Shown here piece after piece: positions 17,456 through 26,395 of a stretch of 57,720 nucleotides of DNA. The translations under genes were made by a program, and so were the position numbers. The DNA lies in assembly GCA_030019365.1 (NCBI GenBank), contig JASEFA010000014.1, positions 1-57,720 on the forward strand, in the 5' to 3' direction. Each line of letters begins with the position of its first letter. The stretch's first letter is position 1. Under the pieces are notes generated by a model that ran no database searches, was not told where the DNA came from, and saw only the letters and a program-made list of their open reading frames with translations. The stretch is from Bacillota bacterium. Its GTDB lineage: Bacteria > Bacillota > Sulfobacillia > JACIYH01.

Positions 17456-17688
17456 GGGTCCTGATATAAGTATTCGCCAGAACCTCCGCGTTTGTGGGGA
17501 GGCAGGCGGTCAAGGCCGTCTGCGAGCGGGTCTTTCGACCGCTCCCCGGCTCCTGCTCCGGCCCGTGTGACGTACGTATATAGCACTGGGCCCGTCGGAA
17601 GTGATCCCTCGCATAAGTATGGAGCCTACCGTAAGAACATGCAGGAGGCAGGGGGCGTCGCGGCGAACCTCATCTCAGGGGTGAGAGC

Positions 17689-17904
17689 GTGCAAACCTCG
17701 CACGATCTGATTGCCAAGCAGTGGTGGGAGGTATACCGTGAAGTGCTGGGCCAGCCGTACGATTGGGACACGCTGCCTCCCCGACATCGGGAAGCGGTGG
17801 CGCTAGCTTGCAGGGCCATAGTGGAATCGGTGCAGGCGGGGGGGAAGGAACCGGGCGAATGGACGAAGGCGGCCGAGCGCGACACCCAGCACTCGGCCCT
17901 CTAG
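17689..17904 (+). CDS. Small hypothetical protein
   Basis: 71 residues starting at GTG 17689 behind aggggtgag. The product is amphipathic and Trp-rich at the N terminus (HDLIAKQWWEVYREVLGQPYDWDTLPPRH...) with a helical middle; no family was recognised and there is no signal peptide. Composition is ordinary for a soluble protein and GC3 is high as in neighbouring genes, which favours a real gene. It is isolated, between the riboswitch gene and a scrambled region. Confidence 0.5.
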   Translation: MQTSHDLIAKQWWEVYREVLGQPYDWDTLPPRHREAVALACRAIVESVQAGGKEPGEWTKAAERDTQHSAL

Positions 17905-18077
17905 CATCCCGAGCTTATCGGGCCCGATCTGACACGCCCGGCCCGGCGCGCCTGGATGATGTCATGGTGGACCCCGAACTGGTTAAGCAAGTAGCAGCCT
18001 CCGGCCAGTACCTCGAGTTTGAGGACTTCAAGCGCAGGCTTTTCGGCCACGAGGCACCATTCGGTATCCTTGGGACG
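17905..18077 (+). pseudogene. Short coding remnant of unknown origin
   Basis: A segment around 17963-18075 reads VDPELVKQVAASGQY-LEFEDFKRRLFGHEAPFGILG, which looks like natural protein but lacks its 5' end (only a chance in-frame start precedes it) and runs straight into the displaced M24 peptidase fragment. I read it as part of a mosaic of gene pieces. No family was identified. Confidence 0.35.
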
Positions 18078-18210
18078 TGCGCGGGGTGAAAGAGCCGGGC
18101 GAGATCGAATCTCTCAGGCGAGCGGCTGAGATTGCCTAGAGCAGGCGGGGTACGGGCCCTATTTCGTGCACGCGGTGGGTCATGTCTGGCACAGCCTGGA
18201 CCCATCCCGG
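18078..18210 (+). pseudogene. Scrambled partial copy of the M24 peptidase gene
   Basis: 18078-18137 matches 6909-6969 with a single mismatch (codons for RGVKDPGEIESLRRAAEIA). It jumps directly to 18138-18181, which matches 7355-7398 (EQAGYGPYFVHALGH), and then to 18183-18210, which matches the sequence just after the peptidase stop (7604-7632). Two internal deletions and the near identity show a recent duplicate or recombination scar that cannot encode an enzyme. Confidence 0.85.
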
Positions 18211-18275
18211 GTGCACCGGAGAGCCGCACCACTACCCAGACGACCCCGCTGGAGCAGGTCCGGGGCGTACTTCCA

Positions 18276-19574
18276 TCAGCGGTCGCCCCCGGGGGTCCCC
18301 GGACGCATGGGAGACTTGGTGGTGAGCCCCTCCCACCGCAACACCACCTCCACGCGCACGTCGACCGGGAGGTGGCTGTAGACCTCGTGCCAGCTCTCGC
18401 GTACCGCGAACCACTCCCGGGGCCGCTCGCGGTACAGCCACCAGCCAAACCCGAATACGTCTGCCCCCACCTCCTGGGTGTGCCGGAGCACACTCCGCAG
18501 GTCGGCAGCCAGGCTTTCAGCCAGAGCAGTCTCAAGCTGCCTGGCCCGGGACGGCTCCAGGAAGTAGGTAGGAGTGAGTTCCTCCCTCAACTCGCAGGCA
18601 ACGCGCAGGCGCACCAGACCCGTCCAGCCCGCAGGCCCCGGGACCAGTTTCACCTCCGGGCGGTAAGACAGCACCCGCGCTGTCACCGGCGCACCCGAAT
18701 CTGGCGCAACCGCCCGGATGAGGGGCCGCCGGGCCCGGCGGAGCACGAACGAGAGGGCACGGGATTCACGCTCGCTGAGGGTGGTTACCATGCGGTCTCC
18801 CCGGAAAACGGCCAGCCCTGCGGCGCGCAAGTCCGGGGTCGCGGGTACAGCGCCGCGGGCCGTGTCGCCCCCCTGGCCTGTGGTCCGTTCCGGGCCCGAA
18901 GGCTCGCCTCCGGGCGCGAGCTTGCTTTCCGGGGGAGCCAGTTCCACCATGGCGGCAACACCCTGGATACCCTCGGTGTGCACAGCGATCCCGAACCGGC
19001 CGACCGGGGTGGATATGGTACTGCCGGTGTCGGCGGCGTGCTCGAGCAGGGCGACCAGGCCGGTCGCCGGGATGTCGGCCAGCCTGGGCTGAAACCGGAG
19101 GACCTCCTCTGCGCTACCGCGGCACACCACGAGCTGCGCCGCCCGGCGCGCCTGCACGTCCCGGGTCAGGAAGTCCCACAGGGGTCCCATGGACTTCTGC
19201 CGCGCAACGCGCTCCGAAATCACGACCACCTGAAGGTGGGACAGGGCCGGCGCGCGGGGCAACCGGTCGCCCAGCGACCGCAGCGCATCGCTGACGGTGC
19301 CCGCCTCTACCGTCTCCACCCACACCCGCGGCACCTGTCCCGCTGCCCCGCCTCCGCCACCCCCCGCGCCCCCTGCGGCGCCTCCACCGCCGGCCAGGGC
19401 AGCGGGGACCGGCACCTGGAAGGTGAAGCGCAGCATCCCGCCGGCACCCGCATCCATGCCGATGGCTACCACGTGAGCGGTGCGCTCGGGGTCCTCGGCA
19501 TCCCAGCAGCCCGCAAGGAAGAGGCAGGCGGCCAGGCACTGTAGGAGGAGCACGAGCCGGGGGTGGCGCCTCAA
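18276..19574 (-). CDS. gerC: Spore germination lipoprotein GerC, Ger(x)C family
   Basis: Third gene of a germinant-receptor operon; about 432 residues. The N terminus is a lipoprotein signal (LVLLLQCLAACLFLAGC) followed by the family hallmark WDAEDPERTAHVVAIGMD (compare GCWD...E in GerBC proteins). The middle carries a Gly-rich insertion and the SHLQVVVISERVA segment; the C-terminal third matches the GerC fold. TTG 19574 is preferred because cggaggtga sits eight bases before it; GTG 19583 overlaps gerB by four bases but has no SD spacing. The protein is anchored to the outer face of the spore inner membrane and is needed for germinant response. Confidence 0.88.
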   Translation of the reverse strand: MRRHPRLVLLLQCLAACLFLAGCWDAEDPERTAHVVAIGMDAGAGGMLRFTFQVPVPAALAGGGGAAGGAGGGGGGAAGQVPRVWVETVEAGTVSDALRSLGDRLPRAPALSHLQVVVISERVARQKSMGPLWDFLTRDVQARRAAQLVVCRGSAEEVLRFQPRLADIPATGLVALLEHAADTGSTISTPVGRFGIAVHTEGIQGVAAMVELAPPESKLAPGGEPSGPERTTGQGGDTARGAVPATPDLRAAGLAVFRGDRMVTTLSERESRALSFVLRRARRPLIRAVAPDSGAPVTARVLSYRPEVKLVPGPAGWTGLVRLRVACELREELTPTYFLEPSRARQLETALAESLAADLRSVLRHTQEVGADVFGFGWWLYRERPREWFAVRESWHEVYSHLPVDVRVEVVLRWEGLTTKSPMRPGTPGGDR

Positions 19575-19579
19575 CTCTT

Positions 19580-20686
19580 TCACCTCCGTGGACGCGCGCG
19601 GCGACGGTTCGCCAGGTGGCGCCGGCCCAGGGCCAGGACCAGCACCGCGGGCACCAGTAACGCCAGGAAGCCTGCAGCAGCGGCACCCCAGACCAGCACG
19701 CGGCTGTATACCACCTGCCGCGACGGGAAGTTGAGGGCGACCACGGTGGCCGCTACCGCCAGGACGGGCACCAGCGGCCGGTAGTCCGAGAGCCCGAGCA
19801 CCCGCGCGGTCGCCAGGGCCTGGGCGATGAACAGGACAGCTACCTTGCAGAACGACACCAGTACCCACGTGCTGGCCACCGCCACCTCGATCCGCTCCAG
19901 CAGCGGAGGTGCCCGCACCACCCGCAGGGATTCCAGGAGAGAAAGGGGCTGCCGGGAGATCCCGTACCAGCCCAGGATGCCCTGGGTCACGGCCATCAAT
20001 CCTCCCGTGACGACCCAGGCCGCACCCAGGCCGGCGAGCAGGGGCGCCGAGCATCGCTTGCCCCGTAGGGCAGGGAGCAGCATACCCAGGACCACCAGCT
20101 CGCCCAGAAAGGAGGCCGACTGGGAGGCTCCGCGGAGGACGGGAGCAAACCCCCGGGCCAGGACGGGGAAGAGCAGGCGGGGGTCGAACTGGGAGAACAT
20201 GAGCACCGCGCTGGGCCCGAGCGCCCCAAACAGCAAGACAAGCGTGATACCCGCTGACCTCGACACCGCCTCCAGGCCGTACAGGGCACCGAGTATCCCC
20301 TGCGTTGCCACCAGTGCTCCAATCGACCACTGGGGCGTCACCGGCAGGAAGACCTCCTTGATGAAGACCGTGCTGGAACGCAGCGTGGTGTAGGTTGCAA
20401 ATGAGATTACCAGGAGGATGGAGCACCCTGCGACCTTACCCCCAACCCTCCCCAGCGCTTCCTCCGCGGCCTGGACCAGATCCTTTCCGGGGGCGAGCCC
20501 GACCAGCCCCAGGAGGAGCAGGAGCACCGCCAGCCCCTCCATGCCCCCTAACAGGTTGGCCAGCCAGGCGTCCTGCTCCGCCGCCTCGGCCACCAGGCTG
20601 GGTCCCATCAGCAGGTAAGTCGGCCACACCAGTACGAACAGCAATGAGGCAGCCTGGCCCGGCGAGATCCGTCCGCTACCGCCCAC
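19580..20686 (-). CDS. gerB: Spore germination protein GerB (GerAB/APC-type membrane subunit)
   Basis: 368 residues with about ten hydrophobic segments, the size and topology of GerAB proteins, which bind amino-acid or sugar germinants in the spore inner membrane. Recognisable features are the N-terminal GRISPGQAASLLFVLVWPTYLL (family: ISxxQ...) and FATYTTLRSSTVFIKEVFLP. It starts at GTG 20686, 11 bases inside the 3' end of gerA, and ends at the start of gerC, giving the canonical gerA-gerB-gerC order. The germinant cannot be inferred. Confidence 0.9.
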   Translation of the reverse strand: MGGSGRISPGQAASLLFVLVWPTYLLMGPSLVAEAAEQDAWLANLLGGMEGLAVLLLLLGLVGLAPGKDLVQAAEEALGRVGGKVAGCSILLVISFATYTTLRSSTVFIKEVFLPVTPQWSIGALVATQGILGALYGLEAVSRSAGITLVLLFGALGPSAVLMFSQFDPRLLFPVLARGFAPVLRGASQSASFLGELVVLGMLLPALRGKRCSAPLLAGLGAAWVVTGGLMAVTQGILGWYGISRQPLSLLESLRVVRAPPLLERIEVAVASTWVLVSFCKVAVLFIAQALATARVLGLSDYRPLVPVLAVAATVVALNFPSRQVVYSRVLVWGAAAAGFLALLVPAVLVLALGRRHLANRRRARPRR

Positions 20687-22199
20687 GTCGCGGCCTTCCT
20701 CTCCCGGGCGGCGGCTTCCGAAACCGCCTCCTGGCTCCAGGCTCGCTGGGGCGGCGCGCCATCCCCCTCCAGGAAACCCTGGTGAGAAAGTCCTTCAGGT
20801 CACTGGCGATGACGGGACCGATGGGAGCCAGGTAGGGAGTGTCCAGGGGGCGCAAGGGGCTCAGGTAGTACAGGCCTACCATCATACCCCAGCCTATGCC
20901 GATCAGCCCGAACATCCCGGCCAGCAGGGTGAAGGCAAACCGCGGTACCCACAGCGAGGCTCCGCCGGTGTAAAACGGCACCAGAAACGAGGTGATGGCG
21001 GTAACGGAAAGCACGATGAGCATCAGGGGGCTGATGATGGACGCCCGGATGGCCGCTTCACCCACGACAATGGCACCCACCACGCTCACCGCCTGCCCCA
21101 CCTGCCTGGGCAGCCTGGATCCAGCTTCCCGCAGAAGCTCAAACGCCACCCCCATGAGCAGCGCTTCTCCCAGCGTGCTGACCGGGATCCCCTCCCGCCC
21201 CGCCGCCACCCGGAAGAAAAACGTGGTGGGGATGAGCTCGTGGTGGAAGGCGGTCAGGGCAACGTACAGCGCGGGCAGCAGAACGGTCATCAGCAGTCCC
21301 GTGAATCTCAGGATCCGCGCCAGCGATGCCACGGGTGGGGGCAGGTAGTAGTCGTCGGCGCTCTGCAGCATGATGCTGACCGTAACCGGCAGGACCAGAG
21401 CTGCGGGCGTACCGTCGGCCAGGACCGCCAGCCGCCCCTCCAGGAGGTTCCCCACCACCCGGTCGGGCCGCTCCGTTACCAGTGCCAGCGGGAACACGGC
21501 CAGCCTGGTCCCTACCATGTGCTCCTCCAGGTACGCGGTGTCGACGACGCCGTCCAGCGTGATCTTACCGAGCCGCGTCATGACCTCGCCCACGATGTCC
21601 GGTCTAGCCAACCCGTCCAGGTAAGTCACGGCCACCCTGGTCCGCGACAGGTCGCCGACCCGCAGGAGCGCAATCCTGAGGCTCGGGTGGGCCAGCCGGC
21701 GGCGGATTTGAGCCAGATTGTTGTCGAGGTTCTCGGTAAAACCGTCGTGTGGGCCCCTCAGCGTTCCTTCCAGCGTCGGCTCTTCCACTGCCCGGCCGCG
21801 CGGGCCGCTGGTGTCGGCCAGGAGGGCCGTGCCTGCGCCCTCGGCAAATACCGCCGTGCGCCCGCGGCAGATCTCTTCCAGGACCTCCGCCCCGTCGGAC
21901 GCCTCGCGTACGTCCCCGGTCCCCACGGGCAGGAGGGGTAGCTTGCCACCCCGCCCCACGAGGCCGCGCGGCCTGGCGTCCTCACCCGTCCCGCCGGCCA
22001 GCAAGGGCTTGACCACCGCCGTCGCCACCAGCTCCTTGGGGACCAGTGAAGCAAGATAGGTAATCAGCACGGCCCCACCCCCGCCCGAGCCACCCGGCAG
22101 AGTCCGGATAACCAGGTCCGGCGGCGAGCCCAGGTTTTCGCGCAGCCACCGCTCGACATCGGCAAGAGACGCGGGAATTCTATCCGGTCGCGTACTCAT
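20676..22199 (-). CDS. gerA: Spore germination protein GerA (GerAA family)
   Basis: About 507 residues. The N-terminal soluble domain begins near SLADVERWLRENLGSPPDLVIR, as in GerAA proteins, and contains ENLDNNLAQIRRRL and VAVTYLDGLARPDIV. The C-terminal half has several transmembrane helices around FTGLLMTVLLPALYVALTAFHHELIPT and GEALLMGVAFELLREAGSRLP, both strongly conserved in this family. The open frame extends to 22445, but ATG 22199 fits the usual N terminus. GerA is the oligomeric ion-channel subunit of the receptor. Together the three genes show the organism forms endospores. Confidence 0.93.
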   Translation of the reverse strand: MSTRPDRIPASLADVERWLRENLGSPPDLVIRTLPGGSGGGGAVLITYLASLVPKELVATAVVKPLLAGGTGEDARPRGLVGRGGKLPLLPVGTGDVREASDGAEVLEEICRGRTAVFAEGAGTALLADTSGPRGRAVEEPTLEGTLRGPHDGFTENLDNNLAQIRRRLAHPSLRIALLRVGDLSRTRVAVTYLDGLARPDIVGEVMTRLGKITLDGVVDTAYLEEHMVGTRLAVFPLALVTERPDRVVGNLLEGRLAVLADGTPAALVLPVTVSIMLQSADDYYLPPPVASLARILRFTGLLMTVLLPALYVALTAFHHELIPTTFFFRVAAGREGIPVSTLGEALLMGVAFELLREAGSRLPRQVGQAVSVVGAIVVGEAAIRASIISPLMLIVLSVTAITSFLVPFYTGGASLWVPRFAFTLLAGMFGLIGIGWGMMVGLYYLSPLRPLDTPYLAPIGPVIASDLKDFLTRVSWRGMARRPSEPGARRRFRKPPPGRGRPRRGR

Positions 22200-22480
22200 C
22201 TTTCCGGCGTGCACCCGGGGCGCAGGCTGGCCCCGTCTGACCCTTTCCCCGGTGGCCTGCCCGCCCCTGGCCCGCGGCAGGGCCCGGCGCGATCTGCAGC
22301 CGGCAAGCCTCCGCATCATGCGCACCACACAGGCTAGCATGGGTTCCAGGGTCAGCCTCCCCTGCGTAGTATTCCCGGCAGGTAAGTCTAGCTCGCCTCG
22401 CGCTTGCGGCCTGTCCGAAAGCTGCAGGCAGGACTCCACGTTCATCGGTCGTCACATGGGCCGGGACCTTGCTGAATGTG

Positions 22481-22489
22481 TGGTAGAAT
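22481..22489 (+). promoter_or_regulatory. Possible extended -10 promoter for pucR
   Basis: TGG-TAGAAT (hexamer 22484-22489) resembles an extended -10 element and lies ~100 bases upstream of the pucR start, in the divergent region between gerA and pucR. No matching -35 is seen. Confidence 0.35.
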
Positions 22490-22589
22490 TATTGCGGCGA
22501 ACCGCACGGGGTTGACTTTGCGTTTTCGTGTGGAGCCGGGCATGCCGCCTGCGCACCCCGGATGCGCGGTTCGGTTAGGGCGAAGGGGG

Positions 22590-24263
22590 ATGTTGAGCGT
22601 GCCGGTCACGGTGCGCGACGCCTTGATGATGGAGTCCCTGCGCCGCGCTCGCCTGGTGGCAGGATCGGATGGCCTGGACAGGGAGATCACGTCGGTAAAC
22701 GTGATGGAGGTGCCGGACATAATCAACTGGGTGAGGCCGGGTGCGCTTCTCCTCACCACGGCCTACCCCATCAAGGATGACCCGGAAGCGCAGGCCAGGC
22801 TGGTGCCCCAGCTTGCCGAAAAGGGGCTGGCGGGGTTGGGCCTGAAACCGGCCCGGTACCTGTCCAGTATCCCCGACGTAATGATCGCGGCTGCGGACGC
22901 GGCCGCTTTCCCGCTCATCGAACTCCCTCCAGACGCTTCCTTCAATGACATCCTTCACCCCCTGCTGAGCGAGATCCTGAATCGGCAGGCATACCTGCTC
23001 AAGCGGTCCGAAGAAACTCACTCCCGATTCACAGCGGTGGCCCTTGCCGGTGGGGGCTTCCAGGAGGTCGCCGTGACCCTGGCGGAAATCGTTCGGGCCC
23101 CGGTAACCGTAGAGGACCAGGACTTCGGAGTTCTGGCCTGCGCCATCCCCGAAGGCGTTACGGGTATGACGGAGGCCGATTTCCGGGGCGCTTTGGAAGG
23201 GTTCAGGCATGAGCACGTACCCGGCCTTCCCCATTCCCATTTTCGCAAGGAGACGCTGCTGGGGGGCCTGGTGGTTAACCAGCTCCTTCAGCCAATCCGT
23301 AGTTCGGGACAGGTGTACGGTTATCTGTCGGTTTGGGAGATCGAACGCTCCCTTCAGGAGGTAGACATCGTGGCAGTTCAGCACGCTGCCACCGTCACCG
23401 CTTTGGCCATGATGAAGGAACAGGCCGTGGCCGAGATCGAAAAGCGGTTCCGTGACGAGTTCTTGAACCGTGTGCTCATGGGTGATTACGAATCGGTAGA
23501 GACCATGGTGGCCCGGGGTCGGGTGTTCGGATGGGATTTGGCCCGCAGCTACGCCGTCCTCCTGGTGATGGTAGACGGCCTTGAAGAGCAGTATGTCAGC
23601 GGGCAGGAGAACGGAGAGTTGCGCCTGCGAAGGCTGGAACGGCTAGCCCTGCAGGTCGTGGAGTCAGTACTCCGCTCGGGGGCGGATGACGCGATAGTGG
23701 TTGGCAAGGGTGGGGGTGTCCTGCTGCTCCATCACTCAGACTCGCCGGCCGCCTCGGTTGAGGCGACCAAGAGGCTGGCGGAATCTATCCTGCGGGTGGC
23801 GAGGGCGGTGCTGCCGGATGCGACGCTTTCGGTCGGGATCGGACGGCTGTACCCCAACCCCGGGCACCTGAAGCACAGCTACCGGGAGGCGAAGCGCGCC
23901 ATCGAGGTGGCCCGGCGAGTTTGGGGGGGCAACTGCGCGCTGCACTTCAACGAACTGGGGGCTTATCGTCTCCTGGCCCGCTTCTCTGATCGAGGGGAGC
24001 TGACCGCCTTCTATCAGGACACGGTGGGGAAGCTTGTGAAATATGACGAGGAGAACGGGAGTGATCTCGTTGCCACCCTGGAGGCGTTTCTCGCGTGCAA
24101 CGGCAACCTGCAGCAGACGACGGAGAAGCTGTATGTCCACTACAACACGCTGCGTTACCGGCTCAAGCGGGCTGAACAGATTCTGGGCACCGATCTGGGC
24201 AACGCCGACGTACGGTTGAATCTGCAGCTTGGACTGAAGATCAGGAGGCTGCTTTCGCCTTGA
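22590..24263 (+). CDS. PucR-family transcriptional regulator
   Basis: 557 residues. The N-terminal PucR domain (~1-130: VTVRDALMMESLRRARLVAGSDG, INWVRPGALLLTTAYPI) is a ligand sensor found in purine and ureide catabolism regulators. The middle has a GGDEF-like CdaR fold, and the C-terminal HTH_30 shows the diagnostic FLACNGNLQQTTEKLYVHYNTLRYRLKRAEQILG. ATG 22590 with gaaggggg just upstream fits; the earlier part of the open frame has no PucR homology. It precedes a carbamate kinase/FdrA-type operon and very likely activates it in response to a ureide or purine/pyrimidine breakdown product. Confidence 0.92.
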   Translation: MLSVPVTVRDALMMESLRRARLVAGSDGLDREITSVNVMEVPDIINWVRPGALLLTTAYPIKDDPEAQARLVPQLAEKGLAGLGLKPARYLSSIPDVMIAAADAAAFPLIELPPDASFNDILHPLLSEILNRQAYLLKRSEETHSRFTAVALAGGGFQEVAVTLAEIVRAPVTVEDQDFGVLACAIPEGVTGMTEADFRGALEGFRHEHVPGLPHSHFRKETLLGGLVVNQLLQPIRSSGQVYGYLSVWEIERSLQEVDIVAVQHAATVTALAMMKEQAVAEIEKRFRDEFLNRVLMGDYESVETMVARGRVFGWDLARSYAVLLVMVDGLEEQYVSGQENGELRLRRLERLALQVVESVLRSGADDAIVVGKGGGVLLLHHSDSPAASVEATKRLAESILRVARAVLPDATLSVGIGRLYPNPGHLKHSYREAKRAIEVARRVWGGNCALHFNELGAYRLLARFSDRGELTAFYQDTVGKLVKYDEENGSDLVATLEAFLACNGNLQQTTEKLYVHYNTLRYRLKRAEQILGTDLGNADVRLNLQLGLKIRRLLSP

Positions 24264-24294
24264 ACTGCAAATAGCGCGGCTGACCTGGCAGGCG

Positions 24295-24328
24295 TGGGGG
24301 GCGGCCTGAGCCAGCCCCCTTTGTGTTC
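24295..24328 (+). terminator. Rho-independent-type terminator after pucR
   Basis: GGGGGGC (24296-24302) and GCCCCC (24314-24319) form a stem with a short inner GGCC/GCC pairing, followed by TTTGTGTT. It separates pucR from the carbamate kinase gene, so the catabolic genes probably have their own promoter in 24330-24450. Confidence 0.65.
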
Positions 24329-24454
24329 CCTTGCCATCTGAGGGGCGTTTGATTCGTCAAGATTATACGAAGGTCTCCCGCTCGTGCAGAAGAATTCTCT
24401 GAAGTAGAACAGAGGCACGAGTGTGGTTGCCGTCGTTCTGGAGGGCGCGAACGC

Positions 24455-25423
24455 GTGGAAACTGTGGTTATCGCTCTGGGCGGGAATGCCGTGTTGCAGC
24501 GAGGGCAGAAGGGGACCATCGAAGAGCAGTTGGCGAATGTGGACGTGACCGCCCAGGCCATCCGCTCGGTTCTCGAGGATGGGTATCGGGTGGTGGTAAC
24601 TCATGGGAACGGGCCTCAGGTGGGCAATATCCTGCTGCAAAACGAGGAGGGCGCAGGTGTAGTGCCGCCGCTACCGCTGGATGCATGTGGTGCGGAGAGT
24701 CAGGGACTGCTTGGCTACATGCTTGCCAGGTCGCTGCGCAACGAGCTGCGTGCCCACGGGATTGGCCAGGAGGTGGTGGCCCTGGTTTCCATGACCATCG
24801 TGAGCGCCACGGATCCTGCTTTCCGGAATCCCACCAAGCCGATCGGGCCGTTTTACGGGCAGATCAGGGCCCTGGAGTTGATGGCGTCCAAGGGTTATGG
24901 AATGCGAGAGGACAGCGGAAGGGGATGGCGACGTGTTGTACCCTCCCCGGACCCGCTGGAAATAGTAGAAGCCCGGACCATCCGGCAGTTGGTCGACGCA
25001 GGCGTGGTGGTGATTGCATCCGGGGGGGGCGGTATCCCGGTCGCCTGTGAAGCAGACGGGCAGCTGGCGGGCGTGGAAGCCGTCATCGACAAGGATCTGG
25101 CGGCCCAGCGGCTGGCCGAGGTTGTCGGGGCTGATGCCCTCCTCATTCTGACCGACGTGGAGGCGGTGGCGCTGAACTATGGTGCCCCTGACCAGAGGAA
25201 CCTGGTGGGCCAGGTAGCGGTGTCGGACATGCTCAGGTATCAGCGCGAGGGCCATTTCCGGGCCGGGAGCATGGGTCCCAAGGTAGAGGCAGCGATTCGC
25301 TTTGTTGCCTCCGGGCGGGGCTGCAACCGGCGGGCCGTGATCGCGTCGCTGCACAGGGCTCGAGAGGCTCTCCGCGGGCAGGCAGGGACCTGCGTGGTCC
25401 CCCGTGGGGCGGGCTGCCCATGA
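24455..25423 (+). CDS. arcC: Carbamate kinase
   Basis: 322 residues, normal length. It interconverts carbamoyl phosphate + ADP with carbamate + ATP. Motifs: [17 protein letters not shown] at the N terminus, [63 protein letters not shown] and [13 protein letters not shown], all typical of ArcC/YbcF. GTG 24455 follows ggagggcg. It overlaps the DUF2877 gene by four bases (ATGA), tying the ATP-yielding step to a carbamoyltransferase module instead of to arginine deiminase genes, which are absent. In function it matches AllK of the allantoin pathway. Confidence 0.95.
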   Translation: METVVIALGGNAVLQRGQKGTIEEQLANVDVTAQAIRSVLEDGYRVVVTHGNGPQVGNILLQNEEGAGVVPPLPLDACGAESQGLLGYMLARSLRNELRAHGIGQEVVALVSMTIVSATDPAFRNPTKPIGPFYGQIRALELMASKGYGMREDSGRGWRRVVPSPDPLEIVEARTIRQLVDAGVVVIASGGGGIPVACEADGQLAGVEAVIDKDLAAQRLAEVVGADALLILTDVEAVALNYGAPDQRNLVGQVAVSDMLRYQREGHFRAGSMGPKVEAAIRFVASGRGCNRRAVIASLHRAREALRGQAGTCVVPRGAGCP

Positions 25424-26388
25424 CCGGGTCGTACCTCAGGGGCACTTCCGTATCTGCTTACGCCGACAACCTGGTGAGCGGGCCGCGCCAGGAGGGCCGG
25501 GTATTGGCCGTGTTCGAAAAGACCAGCTATATGGAGTTCCCCGGAAACCGGCTTCTGTGTGCGGCCGTTCCTTCCGTGGGCAATGGACCCTTCACCATCC
25601 TGGTCGAGTTGCACCCCAGGAAGCCACTCTCCTCTTTGCTCAGGCCCGGGGACCGGTGTGCGGTGGGAGACGGAAGTCTTGAGGTAGGGGGCCTGTATGC
25701 GGACCTTACGGGCGCGCCGCGGTGGGTTTCCTCGTGGCAGGCGTGTTCCGGAAGGCCGGAGGGGTGCGTGGGGGCGGTGCGGACCCGGCTGAGCGCGGCG
25801 GCAGAGCTCTTTCGCCGGGAAGGCCGCAGAGACAAGCCGGGCTGGTTGCTCACCTTCGCCGGTGATGGGGTGCCTGGGGAGATGGAGGGGGAATCATTTA
25901 CGGGTTTGATGCTGGGAGCGGCCAGGAAGGGTCTGGCGTTGCTCAGGCAGGGGGTTCTGCAGGGGAGCCCGGCGTTACTGACGGCAGGGGCGTCCTCCCT
26001 GGTGGGGCTGGGGCCGGGGCTCACCCCCTCGGGAGATGACCTGCTGGCAGGGTTTATGCTGGGTGTCCAACTGGCCTCCCGGGCGGCAGGCCGGGATGCG
26101 GCCGGCTCGCAGGACGTCTGGGAGCCGGTGGTGATGAGCCTGGGGCGGTCCACGACTGTAGTGGCGGCGGCCTTCTTGCGGTTTGCCGCCCGAGGAATGG
26201 TTTCAGAACCAATCGAGCGCCTGTTGCGAGCTCTCCTGGGATGGGGAGAGGTGGACGAAGCTAGCCGGGGGGTGTTGCGTTTGGGCGGCTCTTCCGGAAA
26301 CGATTTCATGGCCGGGTTGCTGGCGGGAGCCCAGGCAGGAATGGCCGCCTGCGACGGGTGTCGGTCGGATGCGGAACGGCGGAGGTGA
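25420..26388 (+). CDS. DUF2877 family protein, AllH-like carbamoyltransferase subunit
   Basis: 322 residues. The C-terminal half carries the DUF2877 signature [20 protein letters not shown] and a second [20 protein letters not shown]. The Escherichia coli member YlbF (AllH) is one of three subunits of oxamate carbamoyltransferase, with FdrA (AllF) and YlbE (AllG). Both other subunits are encoded immediately downstream here, so the same enzyme type is inferred. ATG 25420 overlaps the carbamate kinase stop. The substrate may differ from oxalurate, given the ring-opening hydrolase in the operon. Confidence 0.85.
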   Translation: MTGSYLRGTSVSAYADNLVSGPRQEGRVLAVFEKTSYMEFPGNRLLCAAVPSVGNGPFTILVELHPRKPLSSLLRPGDRCAVGDGSLEVGGLYADLTGAPRWVSSWQACSGRPEGCVGAVRTRLSAAAELFRREGRRDKPGWLLTFAGDGVPGEMEGESFTGLMLGAARKGLALLRQGVLQGSPALLTAGASSLVGLGPGLTPSGDDLLAGFMLGVQLASRAAGRDAAGSQDVWEPVVMSLGRSTTVVAAAFLRFAARGMVSEPIERLLRALLGWGEVDEASRGVLRLGGSSGNDFMAGLLAGAQAGMAACDGCRSDAERRR

Positions 26389-26395
26389 TCCACGG

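Noticed and set aside
17608-17640. Third copy of the corrinoid leader (aagtatggagcc...cgtaag)
   Set aside because: Only the first ~12 bases match; the GTAATGGGTCGCC and TGAAAGGCG blocks are absent and no corrinoid gene follows.
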